Below are positions 8,897-17,862 of a stretch of 64,000 nucleotides of DNA, piece after piece. Location of the stretch: positions 239,831 to 303,830 of the forward strand of contig NZ_FWZT01000006.1 of NCBI RefSeq assembly GCF_900177345.1, read 5' to 3'. A program made the translations under genes and the position numbers. The stretch's first letter is position 1. Each line of letters begins with the position of its first letter. The DNA is from Pseudobacteriovorax antillogorgiicola. GTDB lineage: Bacteria; Bdellovibrionota_B; Oligoflexia; Oligoflexales; Oligoflexaceae. A model generated the notes under the pieces. That model did no database searches. It was not told the DNA's origin and saw only the letters and a list, made by a program, of their open reading frames with translations.

Positions 8897-9948
8897 GGTT
8901 GGGTCTCCATACTGCTAGGAAAGGGCTCAGCGCCTTCCTTGTAGAGGTACTGAAGATCAGTTCCAAGATCTGAAGCAAAGTTCTGATACTCTTGTGTTTC
9001 GTGATCGATATAAACTTCTGACCAGAGCAGCATCCCGAGATCTGCCGTAGTACGTCTATCTTTAAAGGAATTGGTCACCCGATAGGCAACGTTGCCTTTG
9101 AGATCCATCCGCGGAGTGACTCTCGTTGCTGGAAGTCTCTCTATAAAAACACTACCGGTGATCTTCTGTCCGACAGACAATCGCGGATTGTTAGTTCTTA
9201 AGATCTCAGCCGTAATGTTGGGAAAGTGCCGAAACCTTCCAATCTCTGACTCGAATCTCTCAGCGATAGGATTCGGCGATACTCCAGTTGGCAAGGGTGG
9301 TGTAAATTTAATTTCGGTTTCATAGCCACCAATAGTCGTAACTGAGGTGCCTGCGAACGCCACGGTACAAACAAGGTCTGCCCACTCATCAGGAATTGGG
9401 TTTTCCTTGTCAGGCGCAATATTGGTAGTAGTTCCCGTAAACATCGCCGCCTCGCCCATGGCTTGATCCATGACTGGCTGTAAATTTATGGCTTCCTCGC
9501 CTTTGTAATTTGCAGCGACTCCTCTGATATTAAGATCGATAGTAAAGTCACTTCTAGCCTGAGTATTCTTCATATAGATCGTGGTGAAGATATCGATATA
9601 TACATCTAATAGGCCGCTAATCAGAACTCTTTGGTAAGGGTTCACCATGGCTTGCTCTAAGATCACTGCTTGAGAATTTAGTGGGTCAGCTAATCCACAT
9701 TCATCTTCAAGAATCTTCGCAAGACTTGGTGCTTTTGGCTTCTTTGTTTCCTCTAGCTCTTGGAACGGATCGTCCGCCGAAACCACTGGAACATCTAAAA
9801 CTTCTTCATTATTAGTAGCTTCAGAGCCGACGTTCGCGCTGTTCGTCTGAGCACTTTCGACAAAGTCGTTACTCTTTTCCTCAGTGCAATGAAGCTGACA
9901 AAGCACGATTAACGGCATTATGAGCAAACGCGCCCGAAAACGACTCAT
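8893..9948 (-). CDS. lipoprotein, tandem family B (member 2)
   Basis: First gene of the minus-strand operon. The signal ends IVLCQLHC, with lipidation most likely at Cys21; the lipobox is not ideal. An acidic linker of about 60 residues precedes a 260-residue domain paralogous to the next gene's product, with the same conserved cysteines (DECG and LVCT), GGYETEIKF and a C-terminal LGMLLWSEVYIDHETQEY block. RBS GAGGAGG is strong. Not recognised outside this locus. It diverges from the 10349 operon. Confidence 0.85.
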   Translation of the reverse strand: MSRFRARLLIMPLIVLCQLHCTEEKSNDFVESAQTNSANVGSEATNNEEVLDVPVVSADDPFQELEETKKPKAPSLAKILEDECGLADPLNSQAVILEQAMVNPYQRVLISGLLDVYIDIFTTIYMKNTQARSDFTIDLNIRGVAANYKGEEAINLQPVMDQAMGEAAMFTGTTTNIAPDKENPIPDEWADLVCTVAFAGTSVTTIGGYETEIKFTPPLPTGVSPNPIAERFESEIGRFRHFPNITAEILRTNNPRLSVGQKITGSVFIERLPATRVTPRMDLKGNVAYRVTNSFKDRRTTADLGMLLWSEVYIDHETQEYQNFASDLGTDLQYLYKEGAEPFPSSMETQP

Positions 9949-10348
9949 GGATTCCTCCTCATTTAACCTTTAGACCCATTAACGCAAGGTTCATGCCCAG
10001 CTATGTACCTAATATACCGAGGAATAACTCAACAAGAACTGATGGGTAGAAAACTTGGAATCGCAATATATCCAATTATTACTGATACTTACATGACTAG
10101 ACACAGATCTGATGAGCATATAGTCAGTGGTGATCACAAAAATAGGATCGCGACTTCTAAAAAACAGCGTTAAAGCAAGTATTATCCAACATTTTCAGCA
10201 GATTATCATAATCTAGACTTTGGCCTCGTCGGAATTCCACCATCACATTATTTTGGATGCTCGTGATTTGATTGAGCATTTAGAGTCAACTGATTGGCCT
10301 AATGGTTGCAGACTCTGAGTTACAACGCAATTTAAGGAGCTGACTATC
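9949..10348. promoter_or_regulatory. divergent promoter region between lipoprotein operons
   Basis: 400 bp without a credible gene separate the two divergent operons. It is AT-rich and must hold both promoters. I did not find a convincing sigma-70 pair or a long dyad. Ribosome sites GAGGAGG (minus) and AAGGAG (plus) mark its edges. Confidence 0.5.
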
Positions 10349-11218
10349 ATGAAGATGACGTTCTTCACGATTGGTCTCATCTTGAGTCTCTGGTCTTGCC
10401 AGAAGAATCAGGACCAATCTGTGTCTAAACATCGAGAGAAGCAACATCACAGTGGCATTAAGTTTGTTTTACCGGAAGAGAACAAGGTACCTCTTACTCT
10501 AGAAGGATTCTGTTCCGGCATCCCCAACGTTCAGGCCATCACAAGCCAGAATATCACTCAAGAGCTCGAAGTTTTATGCAGCAATGGAACACCAAGTACT
10601 GTTTTCCAGCAGATCTATTCCAACCCCTATCAAGGATCTGGGAACACCGAAGACTTTATCGTGAGACTTCCCCAAGACGCAGATCTTACAGGCGAGCTAG
10701 TCCAGATCTTTATAGCTTATGGAATGAAGATTCCCAAAAATGCTGTACCAACTCTCATTGCTGAGGAGCCGATTGCGTTACTGCCCTATCAGGAAGGAAT
10801 TTTAACAATCAACGCTCAGTTCCTAGCTCCACCTGAGAACCAAGGGGATGCTGATACATCTTTCATTGTGGAACAAACAACAGATGTGAATCGTCAAAAC
10901 AACCCTCAAGTTATCTTTAAAGATATTTCGAAGCATCGGCTGAATATGTATCGCCTTCACCCCAATAACTTTGACTTTTTCATGGCTGCTAGAACCCTCA
11001 TGGAAGAAACAGAACAGTTCAAAAAGTCAAATATTGTTCGAGGTGTGATGGCAGACCCAGAAAACCCAGATGCTAGTACATATGTATTCTCCATTGTAAA
11101 CGTCATCATGAACTCCCGCGGAGATCCTGATGGCAATATAGCCGAAGGCACGACAGATACATTCTTCGATTTCTTTAATGCATCTATCGCAAACAGCTAT
11201 AATGCCCAGACTCAATAG
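10349..11218 (+). CDS. lipoprotein, tandem family A (member 2, divergent)
   Basis: Signal peptide MKMTFFTIGLILSLWSC, lipidation at Cys17. The most diverged of the four family A proteins, but it keeps the defining pair of cysteines 23 residues apart, the second in LCSNGTPSTVF, and a later hydrophobic VFSIVNVIMNSRG block matching the C-termini of its neighbours. The late motif that reads TE-N-Y in the others is HRLNMYRLHPNN here. First gene of the plus-strand operon, RBS AAGGAG; the next gene starts nine bases after its stop. Function unknown. Confidence 0.82.
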   Translation: MKMTFFTIGLILSLWSCQKNQDQSVSKHREKQHHSGIKFVLPEENKVPLTLEGFCSGIPNVQAITSQNITQELEVLCSNGTPSTVFQQIYSNPYQGSGNTEDFIVRLPQDADLTGELVQIFIAYGMKIPKNAVPTLIAEEPIALLPYQEGILTINAQFLAPPENQGDADTSFIVEQTTDVNRQNNPQVIFKDISKHRLNMYRLHPNNFDFFMAARTLMEETEQFKKSNIVRGVMADPENPDASTYVFSIVNVIMNSRGDPDGNIAEGTTDTFFDFFNASIANSYNAQTQ

Positions 11219-11227
11219 GAGAGCACC

Positions 11228-12085
11228 ATGACAAAGATAAATCAAACCTTTAAGATACTCTTGATTGTCATCAGCTCCTGCGCTGGTGAGCAAGGTGGCT
11301 TTGATAGTGAGCAGCAGTCTGGCCAGGCGGTAGGTGTTGGCGAAGATAGCACTATAGCGACTGTGGTTGATGGACGCCCGGTAGAGCAAGTCCTTTGTCA
11401 AGACGGCCCAACTGTTATCGAGAGCCGCGGCAATGGCGATTTTTCAAGGCAGTTCGCTTACATTTGTGAAAACGGCAGCACGAATCAGGTTTTTAAAGAT
11501 ATTGTAATGTCATCCTATGAGGGTGGTGAGTTAGCCCAGGTCCAAACGCTTCACAAGGTTACCAGCCCGCTTTATGTTACCGAGTTTGCCTTTGCTTTCG
11601 CCATCAAGGTTCCACTTGTTGATCCAAGTCAATTTGCAGACTACCGGGCTCACGATATTTTCGCTGAAGGAATTAGCACAGACTCATCTAACCTGGTCAT
11701 CAACGTTGCCTCAAGGGACTCGTTCCCAGGTCGGGGCAGCATCGAATCAGTAGTACTCGACTATGATCTAAAAACTGCTCATGGTGCTGCTATCTTCGAT
11801 AAGAGACAAACAGAGTTCAACACGTACCTTTTGGTAGAAGATAATCGTGATGTTGTAGTCTCCACAGAACATCTAGTCGATGTCGAAACGAACCCGAGCT
11901 ATCACTTAAGCAATGGCCTTACGATTGGTGTCACTGCAGGAGACGGCTACTCCTACATTATTTTTATTACCGAGCTGATCATCAAGGATCGTATTGATCC
12001 AGTGAGATTAGAAAAAGCCCTACTAGATTTGAATCAGGAAGTATCAAAGATGCTTTATGAACATATCACTAATACCGAGATTTAA
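11228..12085 (+). CDS. lipoprotein, tandem family A (member 3)
   Basis: Signal ends LLIVISSC, lipidation at Cys18. Contains VLCQDG and, 24 residues on, YICENGSTNQVF, then a VPLVDPSQF segment and RQTEFNTYLLVEDNRD, all matching family A. The C-terminus ends in an amphipathic helix. RBS AGGAG. It sits between two paralogues with 9- and 11-bp gaps, a compact operon suggesting coordinated or stoichiometric expression. Confidence 0.85.
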   Translation: MTKINQTFKILLIVISSCAGEQGGFDSEQQSGQAVGVGEDSTIATVVDGRPVEQVLCQDGPTVIESRGNGDFSRQFAYICENGSTNQVFKDIVMSSYEGGELAQVQTLHKVTSPLYVTEFAFAFAIKVPLVDPSQFADYRAHDIFAEGISTDSSNLVINVASRDSFPGRGSIESVVLDYDLKTAHGAAIFDKRQTEFNTYLLVEDNRDVVVSTEHLVDVETNPSYHLSNGLTIGVTAGDGYSYIIFITELIIKDRIDPVRLEKALLDLNQEVSKMLYEHITNTEI

Positions 12086-12096
12086 GGAGCAGTCCA

Positions 12097-12972
12097 ATGC
12101 GCGTTTCACACATGTCAATTTTTTTAACTCTTCTGGCTACAGCATGCAACCAGGCGGCAACCAATTCAGAAGAAACAAGTCGCGGAAGCACTGGTCAACC
12201 AGAGCAACAGGCTGAAGTCGCAGGGGTGGAACTTGATGAAGATGGCAATCTTAACTATGTTGAGCTTTACTGTAAACACGTTGACAAATTACGACTTCGC
12301 GCTGATGTTAATACTGAACTTTCCTACATGTGTGACAACGGAACACCAACTGCTATGATGAGTGAATATCGCCAGGCAGCCCTTGATGCAAACCCAGGTG
12401 AAATCAATCTTGAAACTCTTGTAGTTGAGCACTCTGAAGCTGATGATACCTCAGAGTTCCTTATAGCCTGGGCTTTCTATGTGCCTATCCGCCCCTTTGA
12501 GGTCAAAGAACGACCTATTTATGATTTCGTGGCTCAAAACTACGAAGGCCAGAGCGTGACACTAGAGTCTACGGCTTCTCGTAAAGCGGATAGCGGTCTT
12601 GACTATGGCCTCCATCTTTGGAGCACCGATATGAACTACAAAGTCACAATCCAAGCTACAGAAACAAACTTCTTGAGCAGTGAACGAAACACGGAGTACA
12701 ACCTTTATCAGGTTCAATCGGGCAATGAAGAGATGGGGTTTGGTGTCGAGACTTTGGTGGACACAAACAATCCAGACTTCCTTGAGTCAACCATGATCAA
12801 CCTTTCATTCAATGACGGAAGTGGTTTCAATAATGGTGCTGGTGGTACCGTAGTGATCACCATGCTTCACTTTATACTTAACAACCAGGGTTTCCCAGAA
12901 ACGGCAACCCAATCGATTAATGAAATCGCACAGCATACGGCTGACGCAATGTACTCAGGACTTAGCAAGTAA
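12097..12972 (+). CDS. lipoprotein, tandem family A (member 4)
   Basis: Signal ends LLATAC, lipidation at Cys17. Closest relative in the window is the product of 7003-7884 on the other strand: LYCKHV vs LFCTHV, ELSYMCDNGTP vs ELSYLCTDGQP, and RNTEYNLYQVQSGNEEMGFG vs RQTELNSFQVQGGNSHIG. This cross-strand pairing implies the two operons arose by duplication plus inversion. Last gene of the plus operon; a hairpin terminator follows. No known domain. Confidence 0.85.
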   Translation: MRVSHMSIFLTLLATACNQAATNSEETSRGSTGQPEQQAEVAGVELDEDGNLNYVELYCKHVDKLRLRADVNTELSYMCDNGTPTAMMSEYRQAALDANPGEINLETLVVEHSEADDTSEFLIAWAFYVPIRPFEVKERPIYDFVAQNYEGQSVTLESTASRKADSGLDYGLHLWSTDMNYKVTIQATETNFLSSERNTEYNLYQVQSGNEEMGFGVETLVDTNNPDFLESTMINLSFNDGSGFNNGAGGTVVITMLHFILNNQGFPETATQSINEIAQHTADAMYSGLSK

Positions 12973-13025
12973 CATAGCTGGAGGGTATTCCTAAGATAAA
13001 ACCTCAGTTCCTACCTCACCCATGC

Positions 13026-13056
13026 TAGCTCCGGGGGCACAGCGCTCGGAGCTTTT
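13026..13056 (+). terminator. intrinsic terminator of plus lipoprotein operon
   Basis: AGCTCCG pairs with CGGAGCT around a GC-rich loop, directly followed by TTTTATAA, 55 bp after the stop at 12972. Confidence 0.7.
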
Positions 13057-13095
13057 ATAACCCAAGTTCTTCAAAGTTCTCAGCTCAATCTTTCT

Positions 13096-13143
13096 TTGCA
13101 TTCTAGCCTTCCGAAGATATAATCGTCATATCATAACGATTAT
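13096..13143 (+). promoter_or_regulatory. sigma-70 promoter with overlapping dyad operator
   Basis: TTGCAT (13096-13101) and TATAAT (13118-13123) with a 16-base spacer. The -10 overlaps a perfect dyad, ATAATCGT (13119-13126) and ACGATTAT (13136-13143). A repressor bound there would block the promoter of the binding protein gene that starts at 13155. Confidence 0.65.
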
Positions 13144-13154
13144 CCGGAGATCCT

Positions 13155-14261
13155 ATGAAACGCTTAGTTTTTTGTCTAGCCTTTGCTGTGTTCATATCAG
13201 GCAGCGCCCACTCCTCAGGTGTAACCGATACTAAGATAGTTTTAGGCACAGTGAATGCAACCAGTGGCCTAGCTAAGGCTTTGGGTACAGGAATGAACCA
13301 GGGGCTTTCAGCCTACTTTGATAAAGTCAACAAAGAGGGGGGAATCCATGGAAGAACCATTGAAGTCATATTCAAGGATGATGGCTACGAGCCGCGTTAC
13401 ACCTTAAGCAATCTCAAGGAAATAGAAAGCAAAGTACTAGCCTACATCGGCTTTGTAGGAACACCTACAAGCCGCACTGCAATCAAGTATAGTGAACGTT
13501 CTGAAATGGTCTACTTCGGAGCATTTACCGGGGCAAACTTACTAAGGACAGCAGAAACTCCTCATGTCTATAATGTTCGCGCGAGCTATGACCAAGAGAC
13601 CAAAGCTTTGGTCGATCACTTCGTTTCAACGGGCAAGAAACGCTTCGGTGTCTTTTTCCAAAAAGATGCTTATGGCAAAGCGGGACTTAGCGGAGTCAAG
13701 AAAGCACTTGGCTCCCACAAGCTGGAAGTACTAGCTAAAGGCAATTATCGCAGAAACTCTCTGAGGGTTGAGAAGGCTATTGAGAAACTAAAACAAGAAA
13801 AGCTGGATGCGATTATCATGATTGGCGCCTACCAACCTTGTGCAGAAGCCATCAAGAAAATGAAAAGTATGGCTGAATTCAAAGGAACTCAATTCGCAAA
13901 CATTAGCTTTGTTGGGACTTCCGAACTCATCAACGAACTTGGTGATCAGGGAAACGGCGTAATCATCAGCCAAGTCATGCCCTCCCCTTGGACATCAAAA
14001 CTGCCTATTGTAAAGGAGTATCGCGAGCATATTAAAGACTATAGTTATGTCTCCCTTGAAGGGTTCGTCGTCGCCAAGGTCTTTGCGGAAGCTCTTCGAA
14101 AGATTGGCAAAAATATAGATAAACAAGCGCTACATCAAGGCCTTAGTAAGTTTAAGAAGGACATTGGTGGTCTAACGTTCGACTTTGATAATCCCGCTCG
14201 ACAGGCTCTACAGAAAATTTATCTTACTAGAATCCAGAAGGGTAAACCTGTAGCTTTGTGA
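13155..14261 (+). CDS. periplasmic branched-chain amino acid-type ABC binding protein
   Basis: 368 residues: Sec signal peptide (cleavage near SGSAHSSG), then a type I periplasmic binding fold of the LivJ/Peripla_BP_6 family, opening with GVTDTKIVLGTVNATSGLAKALG and GINGGIHGRTIEV-like KVNKEGGIHGRTIEVI. Members bind leucine/isoleucine/valine, amides, urea or aromatic ligands for uptake or sensing; the ligand is not clear. No permease or ATPase gene is nearby, so it may feed distant components or serve as a sensor partner. RBS GGAG. Its promoter overlaps a dyad (13119-13143). It converges on the PP2C gene with an 8-bp gap. Confidence 0.9.
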   Translation: MKRLVFCLAFAVFISGSAHSSGVTDTKIVLGTVNATSGLAKALGTGMNQGLSAYFDKVNKEGGIHGRTIEVIFKDDGYEPRYTLSNLKEIESKVLAYIGFVGTPTSRTAIKYSERSEMVYFGAFTGANLLRTAETPHVYNVRASYDQETKALVDHFVSTGKKRFGVFFQKDAYGKAGLSGVKKALGSHKLEVLAKGNYRRNSLRVEKAIEKLKQEKLDAIIMIGAYQPCAEAIKKMKSMAEFKGTQFANISFVGTSELINELGDQGNGVIISQVMPSPWTSKLPIVKEYREHIKDYSYVSLEGFVVAKVFAEALRKIGKNIDKQALHQGLSKFKKDIGGLTFDFDNPARQALQKIYLTRIQKGKPVAL

Positions 14262-14269
14262 AACGGGTT

Positions 14270-15397
14270 TCAAACAGCCTTTAGTTTTGCCTTGCTAGCC
14301 TTGCGCTCAATCAAGATAAAGGCTGTGTCATCTGTTTGATAGCTACTCTCAAAATTTTGCGCAGTTCTTACCAGTTCATCAAACAGTTCAGGCATTGAAT
14401 TGGACTTTATTTGTTCAATGAGTTTTTTATCATCGAGATGGACTCCTTCCACAGAGCTGTTTTCAAGCAAGCCATCGGTGTAAAGAAAGAAACTACTGCC
14501 TGAAGCCATGTCTATTTGTTGCACTTTTGTATATGGTTCAGATGAAAGACCAAGGGGTCGACTACCTTGGATTACTGTCTTCACTCGATCTTCTAACTTA
14601 AAGTACGAGGCATTATGTCCAGCATTCAAATAGTAGGCTTTATGGAAGCAATAGTCGATACATATAAACGTCATCGTCATCCAACGCTCACTTTTCCGAC
14701 CGATGTCCAAGACATTAAGGTTGGCCGTATCCGCTAAATGCCGAAGCATGTCTTCCGGCGACGAATCGCCTGGAAAAATTTTAAAAACGGTCATAATACT
14801 ACCCGCAGTTGATCCAGTCACAAGTGCAGAAGCGATCCCGTGCCCGGTGACATCACCGATCATCACATATAGGCGTGAATTCTCATGATCGTCGTAAATC
14901 GAGTACCAATCTCCTCCTACCGCTAGTGAAGGATGGTAGTAAGCCTTCACCCGGTAGCCCTCGATCTCTGGGAGTTCGGGTATCAAGAATGAATCCTGAA
15001 CCACTTTCGCTGCGTCCAAATCCTTGCGAATAAGATGGCTATTAAACTCCGCTTGGCGTCTTTTCACCTCAATAATCTTAAGTTTGTAACCTAAAGCTAA
15101 AGACAGAATGATGATCTGCACCCCGGAGCCGATGAGGTTACCGTATTTCGCATAGAACGTGGGGGCAATGATCCCTCCAGATACGAAGATTTGAAGCAAA
15201 CTGCCAACGATGAAAACCAACCAAGCCACAAAGAAAAAGTATGCCGGGACATAGCGTTTGCTACACGATACTACACTGCAAATCAGGGTCAGAAATGAAA
15301 ATGCTCCCGATGTATGGGTAACCAAGCGAACACCGATACCATAGTCATAGAAGATCGCTATAACAACAAAGATAAGGCTTCCAGCACTGATTATCAT
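14270..15397 (-). CDS. 7TM-DISM C-terminal half plus PP2C (SpoIIE-type) phosphatase
   Basis: The first 130 residues are four or so membrane helices corresponding to the second half of a 7TM-DISM domain. A short coiled linker and a SpoIIE/PP2C serine phosphatase domain follow, with metal-binding GGDWYSIYDD and GDVTGHGIASAL and a late FFLYTDGLLE. Output would be dephosphorylation of an anti-sigma antagonist or similar. It is in the same frame as the upstream fragment 15416-16366, separated only by a TAG and six codons, so the two are almost certainly one ancestral gene. No ribosome site stands clearly before the ATG at 15397. It may be non-functional or made as a separate phosphatase. Confidence 0.8.
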   Translation of the reverse strand: MIISAGSLIFVVIAIFYDYGIGVRLVTHTSGAFSFLTLICSVVSCSKRYVPAYFFFVAWLVFIVGSLLQIFVSGGIIAPTFYAKYGNLIGSGVQIIILSLALGYKLKIIEVKRRQAEFNSHLIRKDLDAAKVVQDSFLIPELPEIEGYRVKAYYHPSLAVGGDWYSIYDDHENSRLYVMIGDVTGHGIASALVTGSTAGSIMTVFKIFPGDSSPEDMLRHLADTANLNVLDIGRKSERWMTMTFICIDYCFHKAYYLNAGHNASYFKLEDRVKTVIQGSRPLGLSSEPYTKVQQIDMASGSSFFLYTDGLLENSSVEGVHLDDKKLIEQIKSNSMPELFDELVRTAQNFESSYQTDDTAFILIERKASKAKLKAV

Positions 15398-15415
15398 GGA
15401 TCGATCAAGAAATTT

Positions 15416-16366
15416 CTACATTTCGGGGATCTTCAAAAACCATCGAGAGAAGGATATCGACCAAATTAAGGAGATCGGAAAACAGGCAAGAAAGACTTTT
15501 GAAAACCATGGGCTACTGGACATAGGTAAATAATAAGCTGCCACCCCATAGATATAGGATTGGGCTAGAGCATAAAAGAAAATATTGAAAGTATATAGTA
15601 CAAAGCCCTTGTCCAAGTTTAGACTTGCTAAAAATAGATTGAAGAAAAAAAGCCCAACCAGTATTCCATACCAGATAAACAGCATTGAATTTGATTCATT
15701 GCTATGCCGCAAGAACTCATCCTTCGACCAAAACCGAAAATCAAACCGCACGGAGGTTTTGGTTTTGATTTTCACATATAAAGTCGTTTCCCCCGGTTTA
15801 AAGCTCAGGGGTAAAGCAGGCAATCGAAATGATAGTGTGTCGGGGGGTTTTTCTCGCCAATGACCCACTTGAATATGGGTCACGTTCGAATCATGAATTA
15901 GAAAAATATCCAAGTTCTGGGTTGGAGGATACTGAGATTCGAAAACGAGAGTTCTTGTTTCAAGCAGAGGGTTTACAATTTTCAAACGCCCCCAGTGCAC
16001 CTGCTCACTAAACGGGAATCGAGGTTGATCGCTGCCCTGGGTCTCGAATGCGACGCCTTGGTCATTAATCAGTTCTTCAAGACTTCGATGTTCTCCATCT
16101 CCTTCGATATAAAATTCAAGATATTTCTGAAGATAATCACCTTCTTCAAAATTTGCCAAAGAATATTTCGTCGCCCCCTGAGTCGGCGACCAAGCCATAA
16201 TAATAAGGATAAAGAATGCTGCTGTTTTCAGAACGTAAGTCCACGGAAAAATAAAATGATTCCGCTTCTTATCGGTTTTGGAGAGGCAGCCTTGAAGAAT
16301 CGAGGACGTTTCTGCGAGGGGAGAAAAAAGTAGGCAAGCTAGTTGCCCAAAAGCGCAACTAGCCAC
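15416..16366 (-). CDS. 7TMR-DISM sensor N-terminal half (truncated by TAG)
   Basis: Contains a 7TMR-DISMED2 extracellular beta-sandwich (about residues 70-210, with VHWGRLKIVNPL and TLYVKIKTKTS) and the first membrane helices of a 7TM-DISM domain, ending RWFLKIPEM then TAG. The frame continues through KFLDRS into 14270-15397. The frame opens at a GTG at 16366, inside a hairpin, so the true start is probably later: the likely signal sequence begins near FPWTYVLKTAAFF but I see no good start codon with a ribosome site. Probable pseudogene part or a case of stop readthrough. Confidence 0.7.
   Translation of the reverse strand: MASCAFGQLACLLFSPLAETSSILQGCLSKTDKKRNHFIFPWTYVLKTAAFFILIIMAWSPTQGATKYSLANFEEGDYLQKYLEFYIEGDGEHRSLEELINDQGVAFETQGSDQPRFPFSEQVHWGRLKIVNPLLETRTLVFESQYPPTQNLDIFLIHDSNVTHIQVGHWREKPPDTLSFRLPALPLSFKPGETTLYVKIKTKTSVRFDFRFWSKDEFLRHSNESNSMLFIWYGILVGLFFFNLFLASLNLDKGFVLYTFNIFFYALAQSYIYGVAAYYLPMSSSPWFSKVFLACFPISLIWSISFSRWFLKIPEM
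16338..16363 (-). terminator. hairpin after the beta-barrel gene
   Basis: GCTAGTTGC and GCAACTAGC form a perfect 9-bp stem with an 8-base loop, 45 bp past the stop of the 16408-17064 gene. On the minus strand a T-rich stretch follows after about a dozen bases. It overlaps the open frame of the DISM fragment, arguing that the DISM start is downstream. Confidence 0.5.
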
Positions 16367-16407
16367 ATCGCACTAGCTCCTAGCCCAGAATTCAACTTGA
16401 CTAGACA

Positions 16408-17064
16408 CTAGATGTACATATCTACACCAATTTGAATAGACTTCTCACCGAGGAGAAAGATATCAGCCCGTAAGTCCATGCTACGGTCAAGCGCAAAACT
16501 ACCGCCCACTCGCAGATTGATCCGATCATTGCGTTCAGCATCAGCTGAAGCATCCCCGACTTCAGATTGACCATCAGAATAGAGAACCGCATCGAGTCCC
16601 CCGTAAATGCTGGCACGACCGGCTCGATGAATCGCTAGACCACCCAGTTTAAGGTCTGTCATACTCCAATCCAGCTCGGTATCACCGGATTCGAAGGTGA
16701 AGCGATCATGAGTTAAGTTTCCCGTCATAGCAAACTCAATGGCGCCCGCTTTCTTCAGCATATAACGCCCATCGAAGAAGATACGAAATCCACTCCCGTC
16801 ATCAAAAGAGAGAGCATTGCCTAACTCCCCGTCAATCAAGAGTCCCAAGCCGCCACCGACCGTAAACTGAGGGCTCACCATTGTGTTCATGCCACCAACG
16901 AGCATCTGGCCTTCAACGTCAAACTCGGTATTGTTTTCGTTCTCGTACTCGGTATCCATTAGGAACAAGGCGCCGGTAAAGCGACCCGCTCGGGTATTCG
17001 ATGTGTGAGCCATCACTCCGTCGGTAATAAGCAAGAAAAACAAACTGTGAAACACAAACCTCAT
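16408..17064 (-). CDS. outer-membrane beta-barrel-like protein
   Basis: 218 residues with a signal peptide (MRFVFHSLFFLLITDGVMA). The mature protein is a run of alternating beta strands with Gly-rich turns (FTVGGGLGLLIDGELG, FRIFFDGRYML) and ends with VDMYI, an aromatic/hydrophobic C-terminus typical of outer-membrane barrels. No named family recognised. I chose the ATG at 17064 because AAAGGAG precedes it; the longer frame to 17154 has neither ribosome site nor signal sequence. Likely function is structural or small-molecule passage, which is inference. Confidence 0.78.
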   Translation of the reverse strand: MRFVFHSLFFLLITDGVMAHTSNTRAGRFTGALFLMDTEYENENNTEFDVEGQMLVGGMNTMVSPQFTVGGGLGLLIDGELGNALSFDDGSGFRIFFDGRYMLKKAGAIEFAMTGNLTHDRFTFESGDTELDWSMTDLKLGGLAIHRAGRASIYGGLDAVLYSDGQSEVGDASADAERNDRINLRVGGSFALDRSMDLRADIFLLGEKSIQIGVDMYI

Positions 17065-17862
17065 AACCACTCCTTTTATCCAGCCAAAATCATCTATTAA
17101 CAAAGTATTCCTATCGTTTTTTAAAGATATTGCCAATGCTTTTCGGCCACACACACCAAGTGAACTTTCATAGCTCTGACCTCACTGTACCCCTTGCTTT
17201 ACAAAGAGTTCAGCTAATTTACGTAGTAGTATCACAGGCGACTTTCTAACTGATAAACTTTTGCTATGTTGCTACGAGGAGACATAAGCTGTCTAGGCTT
17301 TTCACCCTTTTTTGGATTCTTCGTTTAACCCAAGTAATGAAAGCACTGAAGAGGCATGCAGGCAATCGTTTGCCTCGAAAGATCTCATCCGCCTTGAGAT
17401 CATGGACGGAACAAGATTCAAGATATGATTCGATCAATGCGATCACCGCTTCTACGTCTTCTTCACAGAAGCTTGCACCCAAAGGCCAGCCAAAAGAGAG
17501 TCCACGAGCCCCCACTATCAACAAAAAAAGCCAATTAGTTATATTCGTTTAGCTATTACGTTTATATACCCCGTAAAAGTCGTAGACACACCGCTTCAAT
17601 GGCACTATGTTGCCCTAGGCTACCAAGCCATTATGGCGATAGCTGAGCTGTTGTAGAGATGATTGTTGCGAGCTGGAGTCGAAACTAAAATGAAACTTTC
17701 CAATAAGTCCGCAAACCGAACCGACCAGCAATTCGCAGAACTGCTCATCGACGCCATGACTGGTGAATAGCCTGTAAGTCTTTCTATCTTAATAGCCATG
17801 GGGCTCTTGAGATCGATCGACTATCCCCGTTGCATTTAACTTAACTGACCTGAGGTAGAACG
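17065..17862. other. long intergenic stretch, no firm gene
   Basis: Almost 800 bp between the barrel gene and the GH6 gene. It holds one weak minus-strand frame (17264-17524) and a 26-codon frame at 17690-17770 without ribosome site. No tRNA, strong terminator or long repeat seen. It could contain decayed coding sequence or a small RNA. Confidence 0.5.
17264..17524 (-). CDS. possible small protein or remnant
   Basis: An 86-codon frame starting at TTG, with no convincing ribosome site. The product has an amphipathic acidic helix (EEDVEAVIALIESYLESC) and a basic C-terminus, more protein-like than its plus-strand shadow. No family recognised. Could be the tail of a decayed gene. Confidence 0.25.
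   Translation of the reverse strand: MLIVGARGLSFGWPLGASFCEEDVEAVIALIESYLESCSVHDLKADEIFRGKRLPACLFSAFITWVKRRIQKRVKSLDSLCLLVAT

Noticed and set aside
11027..11401. 124-codon minus-strand frame across two lipoprotein genes
   Set aside because: It lies antisense to two strongly supported genes, has no ribosome site and its content mirrors their codon pattern.
17337..17552. 71-codon plus frame in the same gap
   Set aside because: Antisense to the somewhat better minus frame and with low-complexity serine/lysine content.
17690..17770. 26-codon frame upstream of the GH6 gene
   Set aside because: No ribosome site and too short to judge; kept only as a note in the intergenic entry.
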